Shown: in pieces, positions 7,938-17,095 of the stretch | How the letters are laid out: every line of letters begins with the position of its first letter | How positions within the stretch are numbered: the first letter of the stretch is position 1 | NCBI GenBank assembly: GCA_015488885.1 | Contig: WFMW01000048.1 | Location: forward strand, 1-57,767 | Source: Gammaproteobacteria bacterium | GTDB lineage: Bacteria > Pseudomonadota > Gammaproteobacteria > SZUA-229 | Length of the DNA: 57,767 nt | Direction: 5' to 3' | Notes under the pieces: model-generated | Databases searched by the model: none | Told to the model about the DNA's origin: nothing | What the model saw: only the letters and a program-made list of their open reading frames with translations | Program-made: the position numbers and the translations under genes

Positions 7938-9353
7938 ATGATATTACCAGTTATATTGTCAGGCGGTTCGGGCACACGGTTATGGCCATTATCAAGAAAG
8001 ATGCATCCCAAGCAGTTATTGCCGTTAATTAATGATACATCTATGTTGCAGGATACGATTAACCGCCTGGGTGCTGCGGAGGAAATCAACCGTGCGCTTA
8101 TTATCTGTAACGAGCAATACCGCTTCATGGTCGCCGAACAGGTGCACCATAGTCAGATCAAACAGTCTGACATTATTCTTGAGCCGGTAGGGAAAAATAC
8201 CGCGCCGGCGATTGCACTGGCAGCAATTCACGCAACCGAAAATGATGAAGACCCGGTTTTACTGGTACTGCCAGCCGATCATGTGATTGAAAATGTAGCC
8301 GCCTTTCATCTGGCGTTAAAAACCGGATTAAAACAGGCGCAGGCTGGTAATTTTGTTACCTTTGGTGTGGTACCGGATCGTGCTGAAACCGGTTTTGGTT
8401 ATATTAAAGCCAACCGCTCACAGGGGGAGAATAATTATTACCCGGTAGATAAATTCGTTGAAAAACCCGATGCGGAACATGCCTTGCTCTATCTGCAGGA
8501 GGGCGGTTATTACTGGAACAGCGGTATGTTCATGTTCAAGGCATCGGCTTATCTGGTGGCCTTGCAGCAGTTTGCACCGGAGATTGCCGCTGCCTGCGAA
8601 CATGCCTGTGAAAAAGCCAGTCGTGATATGGACTTTATTCGTATTGGTATCGATGAATTTAAGCACTGTCCGAGCGATTCGATTGATTATGCCATTATGG
8701 AAAAAGTCGCCAATGCGGTGGTGATACCGGTGGATATTGGCTGGAGTGATGTTGGCTCATGGTCGGCTCTGCATGATATCGGTCACAGTGACCAAAATGA
8801 CAATATTCTCATCGGCGATGTAAAAAGTCGTGCCACCCGTAACAGTTATGTTCGTGCGGAAACCAGGCTGGTTGCCACGCTGGGTGTAGAAAATTTAATT
8901 ATTGTCGATACCGATGATGCCTTACTGGTGGCAGACAGGGAACGTGTACAGGATATAAAGGCTATTGTTGAAGAACTGCAAAATGAAAACCGTGATGAAG
9001 TCCTGATACATAAACGTGTATGTCGGCCCTGGGGTTGTTATCAGGGTATTGACGCAGCAGAACGGTTTCAGGTTAAACGTATTACCGTTAATCCAGGTTC
9101 TATCCTGTCGCTGCAATTGCATCACCACCGTTCTGAGCACTGGATTATAGTGAGTGGCACGGCAAAAGTGACCCGTGGCGAGGAAATATTTTCGCTCACT
9201 GAAAATGAATCGACTTATATTCCACTTGGCGTGAAACATCGTCTGGAAAATATTGGTAAAATACCGCTCGAAATTATTGAAGTGCAAACTGGCAGTTATC
9301 TGGGTGAGGATGATATTGTTCGCTTTGACGATATCTATGGTCGGCAGCAATAA
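7938..9353 (+). CDS. manC: Mannose-1-phosphate guanylyltransferase / mannose-6-phosphate isomerase
   Basis: A bifunctional type II enzyme of 471 residues making GDP-mannose from mannose-1-phosphate and GTP, and interconverting fructose-6-phosphate and mannose-6-phosphate. The nucleotidyltransferase domain spans about residues 1-285, with the signature GGSGTRLWPLSR at 9-20 and FVEKPD near 175. The C-terminal cupin domain (about 320-465) carries the QLHHHRSEHW metal site of the isomerase. The length is usual for the ManC/AlgA/CpsB family. It starts a three-gene nucleotide-sugar run with the two UDP-sugar dehydrogenase genes downstream, pointing to exopolysaccharide or O-antigen precursor supply. 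No phosphomannomutase (manB) is adjacent. Confidence 0.93.
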   Translation: MILPVILSGGSGTRLWPLSRKMHPKQLLPLINDTSMLQDTINRLGAAEEINRALIICNEQYRFMVAEQVHHSQIKQSDIILEPVGKNTAPAIALAAIHATENDEDPVLLVLPADHVIENVAAFHLALKTGLKQAQAGNFVTFGVVPDRAETGFGYIKANRSQGENNYYPVDKFVEKPDAEHALLYLQEGGYYWNSGMFMFKASAYLVALQQFAPEIAAACEHACEKASRDMDFIRIGIDEFKHCPSDSIDYAIMEKVANAVVIPVDIGWSDVGSWSALHDIGHSDQNDNILIGDVKSRATRNSYVRAETRLVATLGVENLIIVDTDDALLVADRERVQDIKAIVEELQNENRDEVLIHKRVCRPWGCYQGIDAAERFQVKRITVNPGSILSLQLHHHRSEHWIIVSGTAKVTRGEEIFSLTENESTYIPLGVKHRLENIGKIPLEIIEVQTGSYLGEDDIVRFDDIYGRQQ

Positions 9354-9411
9354 ACCGGATAGCAGTCAGAGCTTTTCCACGTAAACCAATAAAGGAAAAA
9401 GTTAAACAAAA

Positions 9412-10767
9412 ATGAAAATTACAATATTTGGTTCCGGCTATGTCGGACTGGTAACCGGTACCTGTCTGGCTGAAGTCGGCAATGACGTTTTATGCATGGA
9501 TGTTGATGAAAACAAGATTGAACAGCTAAAAAACGGGCTTATCCCCATTTATGAACCTGGACTGGAAACCATGGTGAAAGAAAACCATGCAGCTGGACGG
9601 CTTAATTTCACGGCTAATGCAGCAAAGGCAGTCGAACATGGTCTGTTTCAGTTTATTGCTGTCGGCACACCACCGGATGAAGATGGTTCAGCTGATTTAC
9701 AATATGTTCTGGCCGTGGCAGATACGATTGCTGAACATATGACAAGCTATAAAATTGTCATTGATAAATCGACAGTACCGGTTGGTACGGCTGATAAGGT
9801 CCGCGAAATGATCCGCCGTAAACTCAAACAGAGAAACCTTAAGCTGGAGTTTGATGTGGTATCAAATCCCGAGTTTCTCAAGGAAGGTGCTGCGATCGAT
9901 GATTTCATGAAGCCAGATCGTATTATTATCGGCACTGATAATCCACGCACCACTGAATTGCTCAAAGCCATGTATGCGCCGTTCAATCGTAATCATGATC
10001 GTATTATTGCTATGGATATCCGCTCTGCCGAGCTGACCAAATATGCAGCAAACTCCATGCTGGCGACAAAAATCAGTTTTATGAATGAACTGGCCAATCT
10101 GGCTGAACATCTGGGGGCTGATATTGAAAATGTCCGCCAGGGTATCGGTTCGGACTCGCGTATTGGTTATTCCTTTATTTATCCTGGCTGTGGCTATGGT
10201 GGTTCCTGTTTTCCCAAGGATGTGAAAGCACTGGAACGTACCGCAAGGGAAGTTGGTTATCATGCCGAATTACTCAGTGCTGTTGAAAATGTCAACGATC
10301 GTCAGAAAGAGGTTTTGTTTAATAAAATAAGCCAGTATTTTAAGGGTGATTTGAAAGGTAAGAAATTTGCTTTATGGGGTTTGGCTTTTAAACCGAATAC
10401 GGATGATATGCGTGAAGCACCCAGCCGGGTTTTGCTTGAAGCGTTGATTGATGCCGGTGCCAGTGTGCGGGCCTATGACCCGGAAGCTATGGAAGAAGCA
10501 CGACGAGTTTATCCAGATAAAGCAGGATTAACGCTGTGTGAGGAAGGTTGTGATGTACTTGAAGGTGCCGATGCATTATGTATTGTTACAGAATGGAAAA
10601 ATTTCTGGAGCCCTGATTTTGAAAAGATGAAATCATTGATGGCGCAGCCGTTAATCTTTGATGGCCGTAATCTGTTTGAACCTGAAGTTATTCAGGCGCA
10701 TGGATTTGACTATATTAGTATTGGCCGTGAGAAAATGATGCCGTCAGCCGATGACCAAAAACAATAG
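9412..10767 (+). CDS. ugd: UDP-glucose 6-dehydrogenase
   Basis: A 451-residue NAD-dependent dehydrogenase that oxidises UDP-glucose to UDP-glucuronate in two steps. The Rossmann motif [10 protein letters not shown] is at residues 7-16, a conserved STVPVGT at 120-126, and the catalytic cysteine is C266 in [13 protein letters not shown]-type C-terminal sequence is present as FDGRNLFEP. It lies 58 bp after manC, with an AAAGGA about 15 bases before the ATG. The last residues ([12 protein letters not shown]) extend past the usual family end, and the stop codon touches the left end of the palindromic element at 10767. GDP-mannose dehydrogenase (AlgD) is the main alternative, but the N-terminus reads as the TuaD/Ugd branch. 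Confidence 0.9.
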   Translation: MKITIFGSGYVGLVTGTCLAEVGNDVLCMDVDENKIEQLKNGLIPIYEPGLETMVKENHAAGRLNFTANAAKAVEHGLFQFIAVGTPPDEDGSADLQYVLAVADTIAEHMTSYKIVIDKSTVPVGTADKVREMIRRKLKQRNLKLEFDVVSNPEFLKEGAAIDDFMKPDRIIIGTDNPRTTELLKAMYAPFNRNHDRIIAMDIRSAELTKYAANSMLATKISFMNELANLAEHLGADIENVRQGIGSDSRIGYSFIYPGCGYGGSCFPKDVKALERTAREVGYHAELLSAVENVNDRQKEVLFNKISQYFKGDLKGKKFALWGLAFKPNTDDMREAPSRVLLEALIDAGASVRAYDPEAMEEARRVYPDKAGLTLCEEGCDVLEGADALCIVTEWKNFWSPDFEKMKSLMAQPLIFDGRNLFEPEVIQAHGFDYISIGREKMMPSADDQKQ

Positions 10768-10918
10768 TAACTACTCAGCTAACCGCTGAAATCTACCAGC
10801 TATGCGTTGAAAAATGGACATTTACACTTGTAAACTCACATTTTTCGCCTTGATCTGTCGAATTTCAGCGGCAATCTGAGCAGTTACGATTATATTTAAC
10901 TACCCGCTGAGTAGTTAC
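10767..10918. repeat. Palindromic MITE-like element between ugd and wbpA-like gene
   Basis: Positions 10767-10887 form one long imperfect hairpin. The left arm starts GTAACTACTCAG and includes CCGCTGAAAT; the right arm holds ATTTCAGCGG and ends CTGAGCAGTTAC. An inner pair (TTGAAAAATG / CATTTTTC) leads to the apex TTTACACTTGTAAA at 10821-10834, exactly at the centre. A further terminal-type palindrome, TAACTAC...GTAGTTAC, follows at 10897-10918. A related short copy is at 34767-34789. No transposase is encoded, so it is non-autonomous or a regulatory repeat. Confidence 0.75.
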
Positions 10919-10936
10919 AAACAATAAAGGAAAGCA

Positions 10937-12241
10937 ATGAAACAGACATTAATCAATAAACTCGAAAATAAAACAGCAACTATCGGTGTGGTAGGTCTCG
11001 GCTATGTTGGTATCCCATTATCCATGACTTTTACCGATGCGGGTTATAAAGTGCTTGGCTTTGATATCGATCAGACTAAAATTGAGGCAATTTCGGCAGG
11101 TAAAACCTATATTAAACATATCCCTGACCAGGCAATTAGTAATGCGATCAACAAAGGTTTGGTTGCCACAACTGACTTTAGTCGTGCTACTGAAGCTGAC
11201 GCATTAATCCTGTGTGTGCCCACACCACTGGATTTACACCGTGAGCCTGATCTAAGTTTTGTGCTGGATACCATGGATTCACTACTTCCCTATTTACGAG
11301 AAGGTCAGGTGGTTTCGCTGGAAAGCACGACCTATCCGGGCACCACGGATGAAGAACTGAAACCGCGTATCGAGAGTACCGGCTTGCGCGTGGGTGAAAA
11401 TATTTTTCTGGTCTATTCACCCGAACGAGAAGATCCGGGTAATCCAGATTTTAATACCCGAACGATTCCCAAGGTCTGTGGTGGTGACAATGAAGCCAGC
11501 CAGCAGGCTGGTCTTGCCCTGTATCAGCATGTTATTGATAAGGTTGTGCCAGTGAGTTCAACCCGTGCCGCTGAAATGACAAAGTTGCTGGAAAATATTC
11601 ATCGTGCGGTGAATATTGGTCTGGTTAATGAAATGAAAACCGTGGCAGATAAAATGGGCGTTGATATTTATGAGGTCATTGATGCGGCCGCCTCCAAGCC
11701 CTTTGGCTTCGTGCCTTACTACCCTGGTCCTGGTCTGGGTGGGCACTGTATTCCGATCGATCCTTTTTATCTGACCTGGAAGGCGCGTGAATACGGGGTT
11801 AATACACGATTTATTGAACTGGCCGGTGAAGTCAACAGTGCGATGCCGAATTATGTGTTGAATAAAATTGTCGGTGGTCTAAATAACCAGAAAAAAGCCA
11901 TTAACGGCAGTAAAATTCTAATGTTGGGGATTGCGTATAAAAAGAATATTGACGACATGCGTGAATCGCCATCGGTTGAAATTATGCAGTTGATCCATGA
12001 TGGTGGTGCGAAAATTCATTATGCCGACCCATATGTGCCGGTGTTTCCAAAAATGCGGCGTTACGCGTTCCAGTTAAATAGCGTAGCCGTGACCGCGCAG
12101 ACGATTGCAGATTACGACTGTGTGGTAGTCGGCACGGAACACGATGATTTTGACTATGCCATGATACAACGGGAAGCAAAATTAATTGTTGATGCTCGTG
12201 GTAAATACCGGGGTGAGTATGAGAATGTGGTTCATGCATAA
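10937..12241 (+). CDS. wbpA: UDP-N-acetylglucosamine 6-dehydrogenase, WbpA-like
   Basis: A 434-residue nucleotide-sugar dehydrogenase. The Rossmann motif [12 protein letters not shown] is at residues 17-28, [11 protein letters not shown] at 130-140 and the catalytic C271 in [11 protein letters not shown]. The IPIDPFYL wording and the length place it with WbpA/WbpO/TviB enzymes, which oxidise UDP-HexNAc sugars rather than UDP-glucose; UDP-GlcNAc is the best guess. A good AAGGA site lies 6 bases before the ATG. It is separated from ugd by the palindromic repeat. With manC and ugd it would supply charged sugars for a capsule or O-antigen, but no glycosyltransferase or Wzx/Wzy gene is in the window. 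Confidence 0.87.
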   Translation: MKQTLINKLENKTATIGVVGLGYVGIPLSMTFTDAGYKVLGFDIDQTKIEAISAGKTYIKHIPDQAISNAINKGLVATTDFSRATEADALILCVPTPLDLHREPDLSFVLDTMDSLLPYLREGQVVSLESTTYPGTTDEELKPRIESTGLRVGENIFLVYSPEREDPGNPDFNTRTIPKVCGGDNEASQQAGLALYQHVIDKVVPVSSTRAAEMTKLLENIHRAVNIGLVNEMKTVADKMGVDIYEVIDAAASKPFGFVPYYPGPGLGGHCIPIDPFYLTWKAREYGVNTRFIELAGEVNSAMPNYVLNKIVGGLNNQKKAINGSKILMLGIAYKKNIDDMRESPSVEIMQLIHDGGAKIHYADPYVPVFPKMRRYAFQLNSVAVTAQTIADYDCVVVGTEHDDFDYAMIQREAKLIVDARGKYRGEYENVVHA

Positions 12242-12263
12242 ATATAGTTTATGCATAGTATAT

Positions 12264-12851
12264 TCAGCAGTCAGCAGGTATTGCCACACCTTCAATATGC
12301 AGGAAATCTATTAACCTGATTAATGGCAGCCCTATCAGCGCATTAGGGTCATCGCCACTCAGGCGTTTAAACAGGCTGATTCCCAGACCTTCCGATTTAA
12401 AACTACCAGCACAGTTATAGGGCTGTTCTTTTTTCAGGTAGCTGGTAATGGTTATCTCATCCAGATCCCTGAATTCAACTGTATAGGGCACACAGGTGCT
12501 TTGATAATGTGAGCTGGTGGCATTAAGCAGACATAAACCGGTCTGAAAAATAACTTTTTGCCCGGATGCGGCTTTTAGCTGAGCCACGGCAGTTTTAAAA
12601 TTTCCTGGTTTATCAAGTTTTTTGCCATTCAGTATAGCACTCTGGTCAGAGCCGATAATCAGTGCATCTGGATAATGGCTGGCAATATTTTCAGCCTTGG
12701 TTCGTGCCAGACGAACGACCATGGTTTCAATGGTTTCATTATCCAGTGCGGTTTCATTAATATTCGGTGATGCGCAGATAAAATCCAGCTGAAGTTGTTG
12801 CAGTAATGCTTTTCGATAGGGGGAGGTTGAGGCAAGCACAATTTTCATCAA
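12264..12851 (-). CDS. yceF: Maf/YceF-type nucleotide pyrophosphatase
   Basis: A 195-residue Maf-superfamily protein that hydrolyses non-canonical nucleoside triphosphates (7-methyl-GTP for E. coli YceF). The N-terminal motif STSPYRKALLQQL (8-20) and IIGSDQSA (about 65-72) are the family signatures, and the length is normal. It points away from yceD, exactly as yceF does next to yceD-rpmF-plsX in enterobacteria, which favours YceF over the septum-associated Maf paralogue. About 150 bp of AT-rich divergent promoter region separates it from yceD. It ends only 23 bp from the end of the convergent wbpA-like gene. Confidence 0.88.
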   Translation of the reverse strand: MMKIVLASTSPYRKALLQQLQLDFICASPNINETALDNETIETMVVRLARTKAENIASHYPDALIIGSDQSAILNGKKLDKPGNFKTAVAQLKAASGQKVIFQTGLCLLNATSSHYQSTCVPYTVEFRDLDEITITSYLKKEQPYNCAGSFKSEGLGISLFKRLSGDDPNALIGLPLIRLIDFLHIEGVAIPADC

Positions 12852-13002
12852 TCGGGATCACTTATGGTGAGAATAGCAGGAAGCGGATAATAGTAAACAT
12901 ATAATTTTAACCTGATTTAAAAAAATATGCTTGTTTTTAATGATTTTAGGACATAGTACGGAGCCTGGTAAACTATACAAAAATGCTAAATTGCTTTAAA
13001 AT

Positions 13003-13524
13003 ATGCTGATTATGCCGATGCAGTTATCCGATACCATGAATTTTATGCATCAGGTGGCCTCCCGGTTTAGTTTTGATGGTCAGGTGGCATTATCCCGGTT
13101 CGAGCGCCTGGCAGATGTATTACTGGATCAGGCTGGGCAGGTGTCTGTCGGGCTGGAATTCGGTATGAGTATCGGTTATGCCAGTTTAAAAGGACAGATT
13201 GTTGCTGATTTACAGCTTGAATGCCAACGCTGCATGCAGCCGATGCCTCTGGCAATCAATAACCGGTTCAAATTTGCTTTTATTCATGATGAAACAGAAA
13301 TTGACTCTGTACCGGGTCTATTTGAACCTTATCTGATAACAGGTGATGAGCAGTCAATAATAAATCTTCTTGAAGATGAGATTTTACTGGTTTTGCCAAT
13401 GGTAGCCAGGCATGAGCAGGCCTGTTCTGATTATATGACTAAACAGAGAGAACGGGTAAGAGCAGAGAAACAGGCATCACATCCTTTTTCTGCTTTAAAG
13501 GCATTAAAAGTAGCAAAAGAATAA
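13003..13524 (+). CDS. yceD: YceD (DUF177) 23S rRNA accumulation protein
   Basis: A 173-residue protein of the YceD/DUF177 family, needed for normal 23S rRNA accumulation in several bacteria. The family's CxxC pair is seen as LECQRCMQPM (about residues 75-84). A second conserved acidic stretch, FEPYLITGDEQSIINLLEDEI, follows in the usual place. The start is uncertain: ATGs lie at 13003, 13012, 13018 and 13036, none with a clear ribosome site. The position between yceF and rpmF is the strongest evidence. Confidence 0.85.
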   Translation: MLIMPMQLSDTMNFMHQVASRFSFDGQVALSRFERLADVLLDQAGQVSVGLEFGMSIGYASLKGQIVADLQLECQRCMQPMPLAINNRFKFAFIHDETEIDSVPGLFEPYLITGDEQSIINLLEDEILLVLPMVARHEQACSDYMTKQRERVRAEKQASHPFSALKALKVAKE

Positions 13525-13716
13525 ACTCAGGTATTAAATATTAATCAGGTATTAAACCCGAAACCATTGATCTGGAATCTGTTAACTCAGGAATGTATTA
13601 ACCCTGAGGCAGGCTCCTGATTAGTGTTTTTTTATAATCAGTTTTTTAAGTTTTAGGAAGTACTGACTGTGTCAGTGTTTTCTTCGATAGTTAAATTTAA
13701 TTTTCAGGAGACAGCC

Positions 13717-13908
13717 GTGGCCGTTCAAAAAAGTAGAAAGTCCCGTTCTAAACGTGGTATGCGTCGTGCACATGATGCATTAGGTAACCCAGCATTATCT
13801 GTTGATTCAACCTCAGGCGAAACGCATTATCGTCACCATATTACCGCTGATGGCTATTACAAAGGTCGTAAAGTTATTAGTACTGACGATGCCTTTGATG
13901 ACGAATAA
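13717..13908 (+). CDS. rpmF: 50S ribosomal protein L32
   Basis: A 63-residue basic ribosomal protein of the large subunit, starting with GTG and reading as (M)[16 protein letters not shown]. The start is set by CAGGAG about 5 bases upstream and by the family N-terminus; an in-frame ATG-like start at 13669 would add 16 unrelated residues. The zinc-binding cysteines found in some L32 proteins are absent, as in the E. coli form, so this is the cysteine-free type. The C-terminus GYYKGRKVI is conserved. It follows yceD by 192 bp and precedes plsX by 240 bp, both wider than in enterobacteria. Confidence 0.95.
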   Translation: MAVQKSRKSRSKRGMRRAHDALGNPALSVDSTSGETHYRHHITADGYYKGRKVISTDDAFDDE

Positions 13909-14148
13909 TTAATAGTGACCTTTGAATAATTCATCAATCGATATCTTATGATTAAAACTGTCTGTTTCTTTGTTGTAGAATTTTGCAATAGACTTGCTCA
14001 ACATTCAGTTATTGTGTGCAGTACACGCACTGAATCAGCATGTTTCAACCACAAGCTGTTTAACCCGGACGTAATCAGCAATTCTCTGATTAACAGCAGG
14101 TTATTTTTCAACCGCTTTATTATTCTTCTTCAACATCAGTAATGCTTC
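13909..14148. other. Non-coding gap between rpmF and plsX
   Basis: This 240-bp stretch holds no convincing gene. An inverted repeat ATTCAGT...ACTGAAT near 14003-14036, with an inner GTGT/ACAC pair, could be a partial terminator or attenuator reducing read-through from rpmF into plsX. A 64-codon open frame at 13948-14142 has no ribosome site and no recognisable family. Confidence 0.5.
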
Positions 14149-15219
14149 ATGTCTGAGCTGGCAGTCATTGCACTTGATGCCATGGGCGGTGATTTTGGTA
14201 TTGATGTTGTTATACCTGCGGCAGCACATGTATTAAAGAAAAATAACCGTATTCATATCATTTTAGTGGGTGATGAACCGACTATTCGCGGTTATGCAGA
14301 ACATCATGCTATAACACTGATGAGAGATGGCGCTGATTACACTAATAATGCTATCAGTGTACACCATGCATCCGAAGTGGTAGCAATGGATGAAGAGCCT
14401 GCTATTGCCATGCGTAAGAAAAAAGATTCATCCATGCGTGTGGCCATTAATCTGGTGAAACAGGGGGTTGCCCAGGCTGCAGTGAGTGCGGGTAATACGG
14501 GTGCTTTAATGGCAACAGCAAAGTTTGTACTTAAAACCCTGCCGGGGATAGATCGTCCGGCAATAAGTACAACGCTTCCTTCTGTGCATGGACATACCCA
14601 TATGCTTGACCTTGGCGCAAACGTGGACTGTGATGCCGATAATTTATTACAGTTTGCCGTAATGGGGTCTGTTTTAGCTGAAGCTGTAGACAATGTCAGC
14701 AAGCCAAAAATTGGTTTGTTAAATATCGGTTCAGAACCCGGCAAGGGAAACGCTCAGATTAAGGAAGCAGATAAAATTTTACATACAGCACCGATTAATT
14801 ATATTGGTTTTGTTGAAGGTAATGATATTTACCTTGGTGATGTTGATGTCGTAGTCTGTGATGGTTTTGTGGGTAATGTTTCACTGAAAACATCAGAAGG
14901 CGTGGCAAAAATGATCAGTCATTTTATGAAGCAGGAGTTTTCCAGTGGCTTATATAACCGCATGGCTGGTTTACTGGCGCTACCAGTTTTAAAAGCCCTT
15001 AAAAAACGCATTGATCCACGTATGTATAATGGTGCATCAATGCTGGGTCTGAATGGTATTGTTATCAAAAGTCATGGTGGGGCAGATGTTTTTTCTTATG
15101 CGAACGCCATTAACATTGCCCTGTTAGAAATAGAAAAATCTGTACCTGAATATATTCGTCATTGTATGGCTCCTTTACTGGTGCCTCTGACTGAGAAAGA
15201 TAAAGGGGAAAATAGTTGA
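14149..15219 (+). CDS. plsX: Phosphate acyltransferase PlsX
   Basis: A 356-residue enzyme that converts acyl-ACP and phosphate to acyl-phosphate for the first acylation in phospholipid synthesis. The start [12 protein letters not shown] is the family signature, followed by [15 protein letters not shown] (about 82-96), [10 protein letters not shown] (113-122) and GFVEGNDI (about 222-229). The length is normal. Its stop overlaps the fabH start codon (TTGA), so the two are translationally coupled, as expected from their joint role in starting lipid synthesis. Confidence 0.95.
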   Translation: MSELAVIALDAMGGDFGIDVVIPAAAHVLKKNNRIHIILVGDEPTIRGYAEHHAITLMRDGADYTNNAISVHHASEVVAMDEEPAIAMRKKKDSSMRVAINLVKQGVAQAAVSAGNTGALMATAKFVLKTLPGIDRPAISTTLPSVHGHTHMLDLGANVDCDADNLLQFAVMGSVLAEAVDNVSKPKIGLLNIGSEPGKGNAQIKEADKILHTAPINYIGFVEGNDIYLGDVDVVVCDGFVGNVSLKTSEGVAKMISHFMKQEFSSGLYNRMAGLLALPVLKALKKRIDPRMYNGASMLGLNGIVIKSHGGADVFSYANAINIALLEIEKSVPEYIRHCMAPLLVPLTEKDKGENS

Positions 15220-16184
15220 ACTACGCAAGAATTATCGGTACTGGTAGCTATCTACCCGAAAAAATTATTACCAATTTTGATCTCGAAAAAATGGTAGACA
15301 CCACAGATGAGTGGATTCGTTCGCGTACGGGGATCGAGCAGCGTCATGTTGCCGCAGAAGGGCAGTTTACCGTTGACCTGGCTGAACAGGCAGCACGTCG
15401 TGCGCTTGAAGCAGCGGGAAAAACCTCCGCTGATATCGACCTGATTATCGTGGCAACCACCACTGCCGATAGGGTCTTTCCCAGTACCGCCTGTCTGTTA
15501 CAGCAACGTCTGGATATCCATGGCTGTGCCGCCTTTGATGTACAGGCAGTCTGTACCGGGTTTATTTATGCACTGGGTGTTGCCGATAAATTTTTTCGTA
15601 CTGGTTCCAGTAAATGTGCGCTGATTGTTGGCGCGGAAACTCTATCACGTATTCTTGACTGGAATGATCGTAACACCTGTGTTCTGTTTGGCGATGGTGC
15701 TGGTGCGGTTGTGCTTGAACAGAGCAATGAAGCAGGGATATTATCTTCGCATCTACATGCTGATGGTGCCTACGAAAAATTGTTATATACTCCTTATGGC
15801 GTGTCACGTGGTTTATCTGAACTGCTTGATGGCGCTGGTGGTATTGCGATGAAGGGGAATGAAGTGTTCAAGGTGGCGGTAAATACACTGGGCCGCATTG
15901 TTGATGAAACGCTAGCCTGTAACAATATGGATAAATCTGATATTGACTGGCTGGTACCGCATCAGGCAAATATTCGTATTATCAATGCCACCGCAAAAAA
16001 ACTTAAAATGTCACTGGAACATGTCGTGGTGACGGTCAATAAACATGGTAATACATCCAGTGCATCGGTTCCTCTGGCGCTGGATACGGCGGTACGTGAT
16101 GGTCGTATCAAACGCGGTGAAGTGCTAATGCTGGAAGCTTTCGGTGGTGGGTTTACCTGGGGTTCGGTTCTACTTAGATACTAA
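15216..16184 (+). CDS. fabH: 3-oxoacyl-ACP synthase III
   Basis: A 322-residue condensing enzyme joining acetyl-CoA and malonyl-ACP to start fatty-acid synthesis. The catalytic triad is visible: C113 in QAVCTGF, H249 in VPHQANIRI and N279 in [10 protein letters not shown]. The start codon is TTG overlapping the plsX stop (TTGA); the residues [14 protein letters not shown] match the family N-terminus, which supports it. In most gammaproteobacteria fabD, fabG and acpP follow directly, but here a VOC protein and a cold-shock gene come next, so the fab cluster is broken after fabH. Confidence 0.95.
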   Translation: MNYARIIGTGSYLPEKIITNFDLEKMVDTTDEWIRSRTGIEQRHVAAEGQFTVDLAEQAARRALEAAGKTSADIDLIIVATTTADRVFPSTACLLQQRLDIHGCAAFDVQAVCTGFIYALGVADKFFRTGSSKCALIVGAETLSRILDWNDRNTCVLFGDGAGAVVLEQSNEAGILSSHLHADGAYEKLLYTPYGVSRGLSELLDGAGGIAMKGNEVFKVAVNTLGRIVDETLACNNMDKSDIDWLVPHQANIRIINATAKKLKMSLEHVVVTVNKHGNTSSASVPLALDTAVRDGRIKRGEVLMLEAFGGGFTWGSVLLRY

Positions 16185-16222
16185 CGATAGATACTAACAA
16201 CTTCGCTATAAATAACAAAAGT

Positions 16223-16600
16223 ATGACAATACTTGGCAGCATTCCTGTACTTGCAAGCAAAGATGTACATAACGCTGTGGTTTTTTATCAACAGGCATTT
16301 CAGTTTGTTATGGTTAATCAACGTATTGATAGTTCTGTGATGCCTGAAAAAATACGATGGGCGCATCTCAAAAGCAGTCATACCGCATTAATGCTTGAAG
16401 CGGTTGATAATAATATACAGCAGATTTGTTGTAGCCGTCTGTATTTTTATACCGATGAAATAAATTCACTGCATCATTATCTGATTGCAAAAGGCTACCA
16501 TCCTGAGCATTTATACAATACCGATTACCGTATGCGGGAATTTACTATTTTTGATCCAGACGGTCATCAGCTTACTATTGGGCAGAGATTGTCCCTCTAA
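16223..16600 (+). CDS. VOC-superfamily (glyoxalase/bleomycin-resistance-like) protein
   Basis: A 125-residue protein with the vicinal-oxygen-chelate fold. PVLASKDVHNAVVFYQQAF near the start is the typical first beta-alpha unit, and REFTIFDPDGHQLTIGQRL near the end is the typical second metal-ligand strand. It contains one repeat pair, as in bleomycin-resistance-like proteins, and would act as a dimer. Substrate and function cannot be told from sequence. It lies 38 bp after fabH on the same strand and may be co-transcribed. Confidence 0.75.
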   Translation: MTILGSIPVLASKDVHNAVVFYQQAFQFVMVNQRIDSSVMPEKIRWAHLKSSHTALMLEAVDNNIQQICCSRLYFYTDEINSLHHYLIAKGYHPEHLYNTDYRMREFTIFDPDGHQLTIGQRLSL

Positions 16601-16805
16601 CTCACGGCACCAGACTTCTGGCCGTTAAGATCTGTTTCAAATCAGCTTTCCCTTACCATGGCTTCTGTTCTCAGACAGACTACTGGAGCAATATCATACT
16701 GTTTTAATATTCTAATGTATTGATTTAGCAAAAGTTTTTGTTGTTTTTTTTTACCCGCCTGATATACAATTAAGCTTCCACTATAAATCAAGAAATGGAG
16801 CTGGA

Positions 16806-17015
16806 ATGGCTGAACGTGAAACAGGTACCGTAAAATGGTTTAATAACTCAAAAGGATTTGGTTTTATTGAAAGAAAAGATGGTGAAGATGTGTTTGTGCA
16901 TTTCAACCAGATTCGAGGGGATGGTTATAAATCACTTGCTGATGGACAACAGGTTGAGTTTACTGTTGTTAAAGGTGAAAAAGGTTTTCAGGCGGAGGAT
17001 GTTGCGCCCTGTTAA
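16806..17015 (+). CDS. csp: Cold-shock domain protein
   Basis: A 69-residue single cold-shock domain (OB fold) that binds single-stranded RNA or DNA. RNP1 (KGFGFIER) and RNP2 (VFVHF) are both present, and [14 protein letters not shown] is the canonical N-terminus. A GGAG site lies just before the ATG. The upstream 200 bp contain a T-rich stretch and a TATACA-like -10 around 16763, which would give only a short leader, unlike the long cspA-type leader. A perfect 32-bp palindrome lies downstream. Confidence 0.93.
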   Translation: MAERETGTVKWFNNSKGFGFIERKDGEDVFVHFNQIRGDGYKSLADGQQVEFTVVKGEKGFQAEDVAPC

Positions 17016-17052
17016 ATTGTGATAACTAGCAATCGTTTGCAACGATAGTGAA

Positions 17053-17084
17053 TGCCCGCATAGAATTATAATTCTATGCGGGCA
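17053..17084. terminator. 32-bp perfect palindrome between csp and recN
   Basis: TGCCCGCATAGAATTA is followed directly by its exact reverse complement, giving a 16-bp stem with almost no loop. It sits between the convergent csp and recN genes, so it could terminate both. No T-tract follows on the plus strand, so a pure intrinsic terminator is not certain. Confidence 0.65.
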
Positions 17085-17095
17085 GGTATGGCAGG

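Noticed and set aside
9862-10263. 133-codon minus-strand open frame inside ugd
   Set aside because: Antisense shadow of the conserved dehydrogenase core including the catalytic cysteine.
13948-14142. 64-codon open frame between rpmF and plsX
   Set aside because: No ribosome site, no recognisable family, and an irregular composition; it lies over a hairpin-bearing intergenic stretch.
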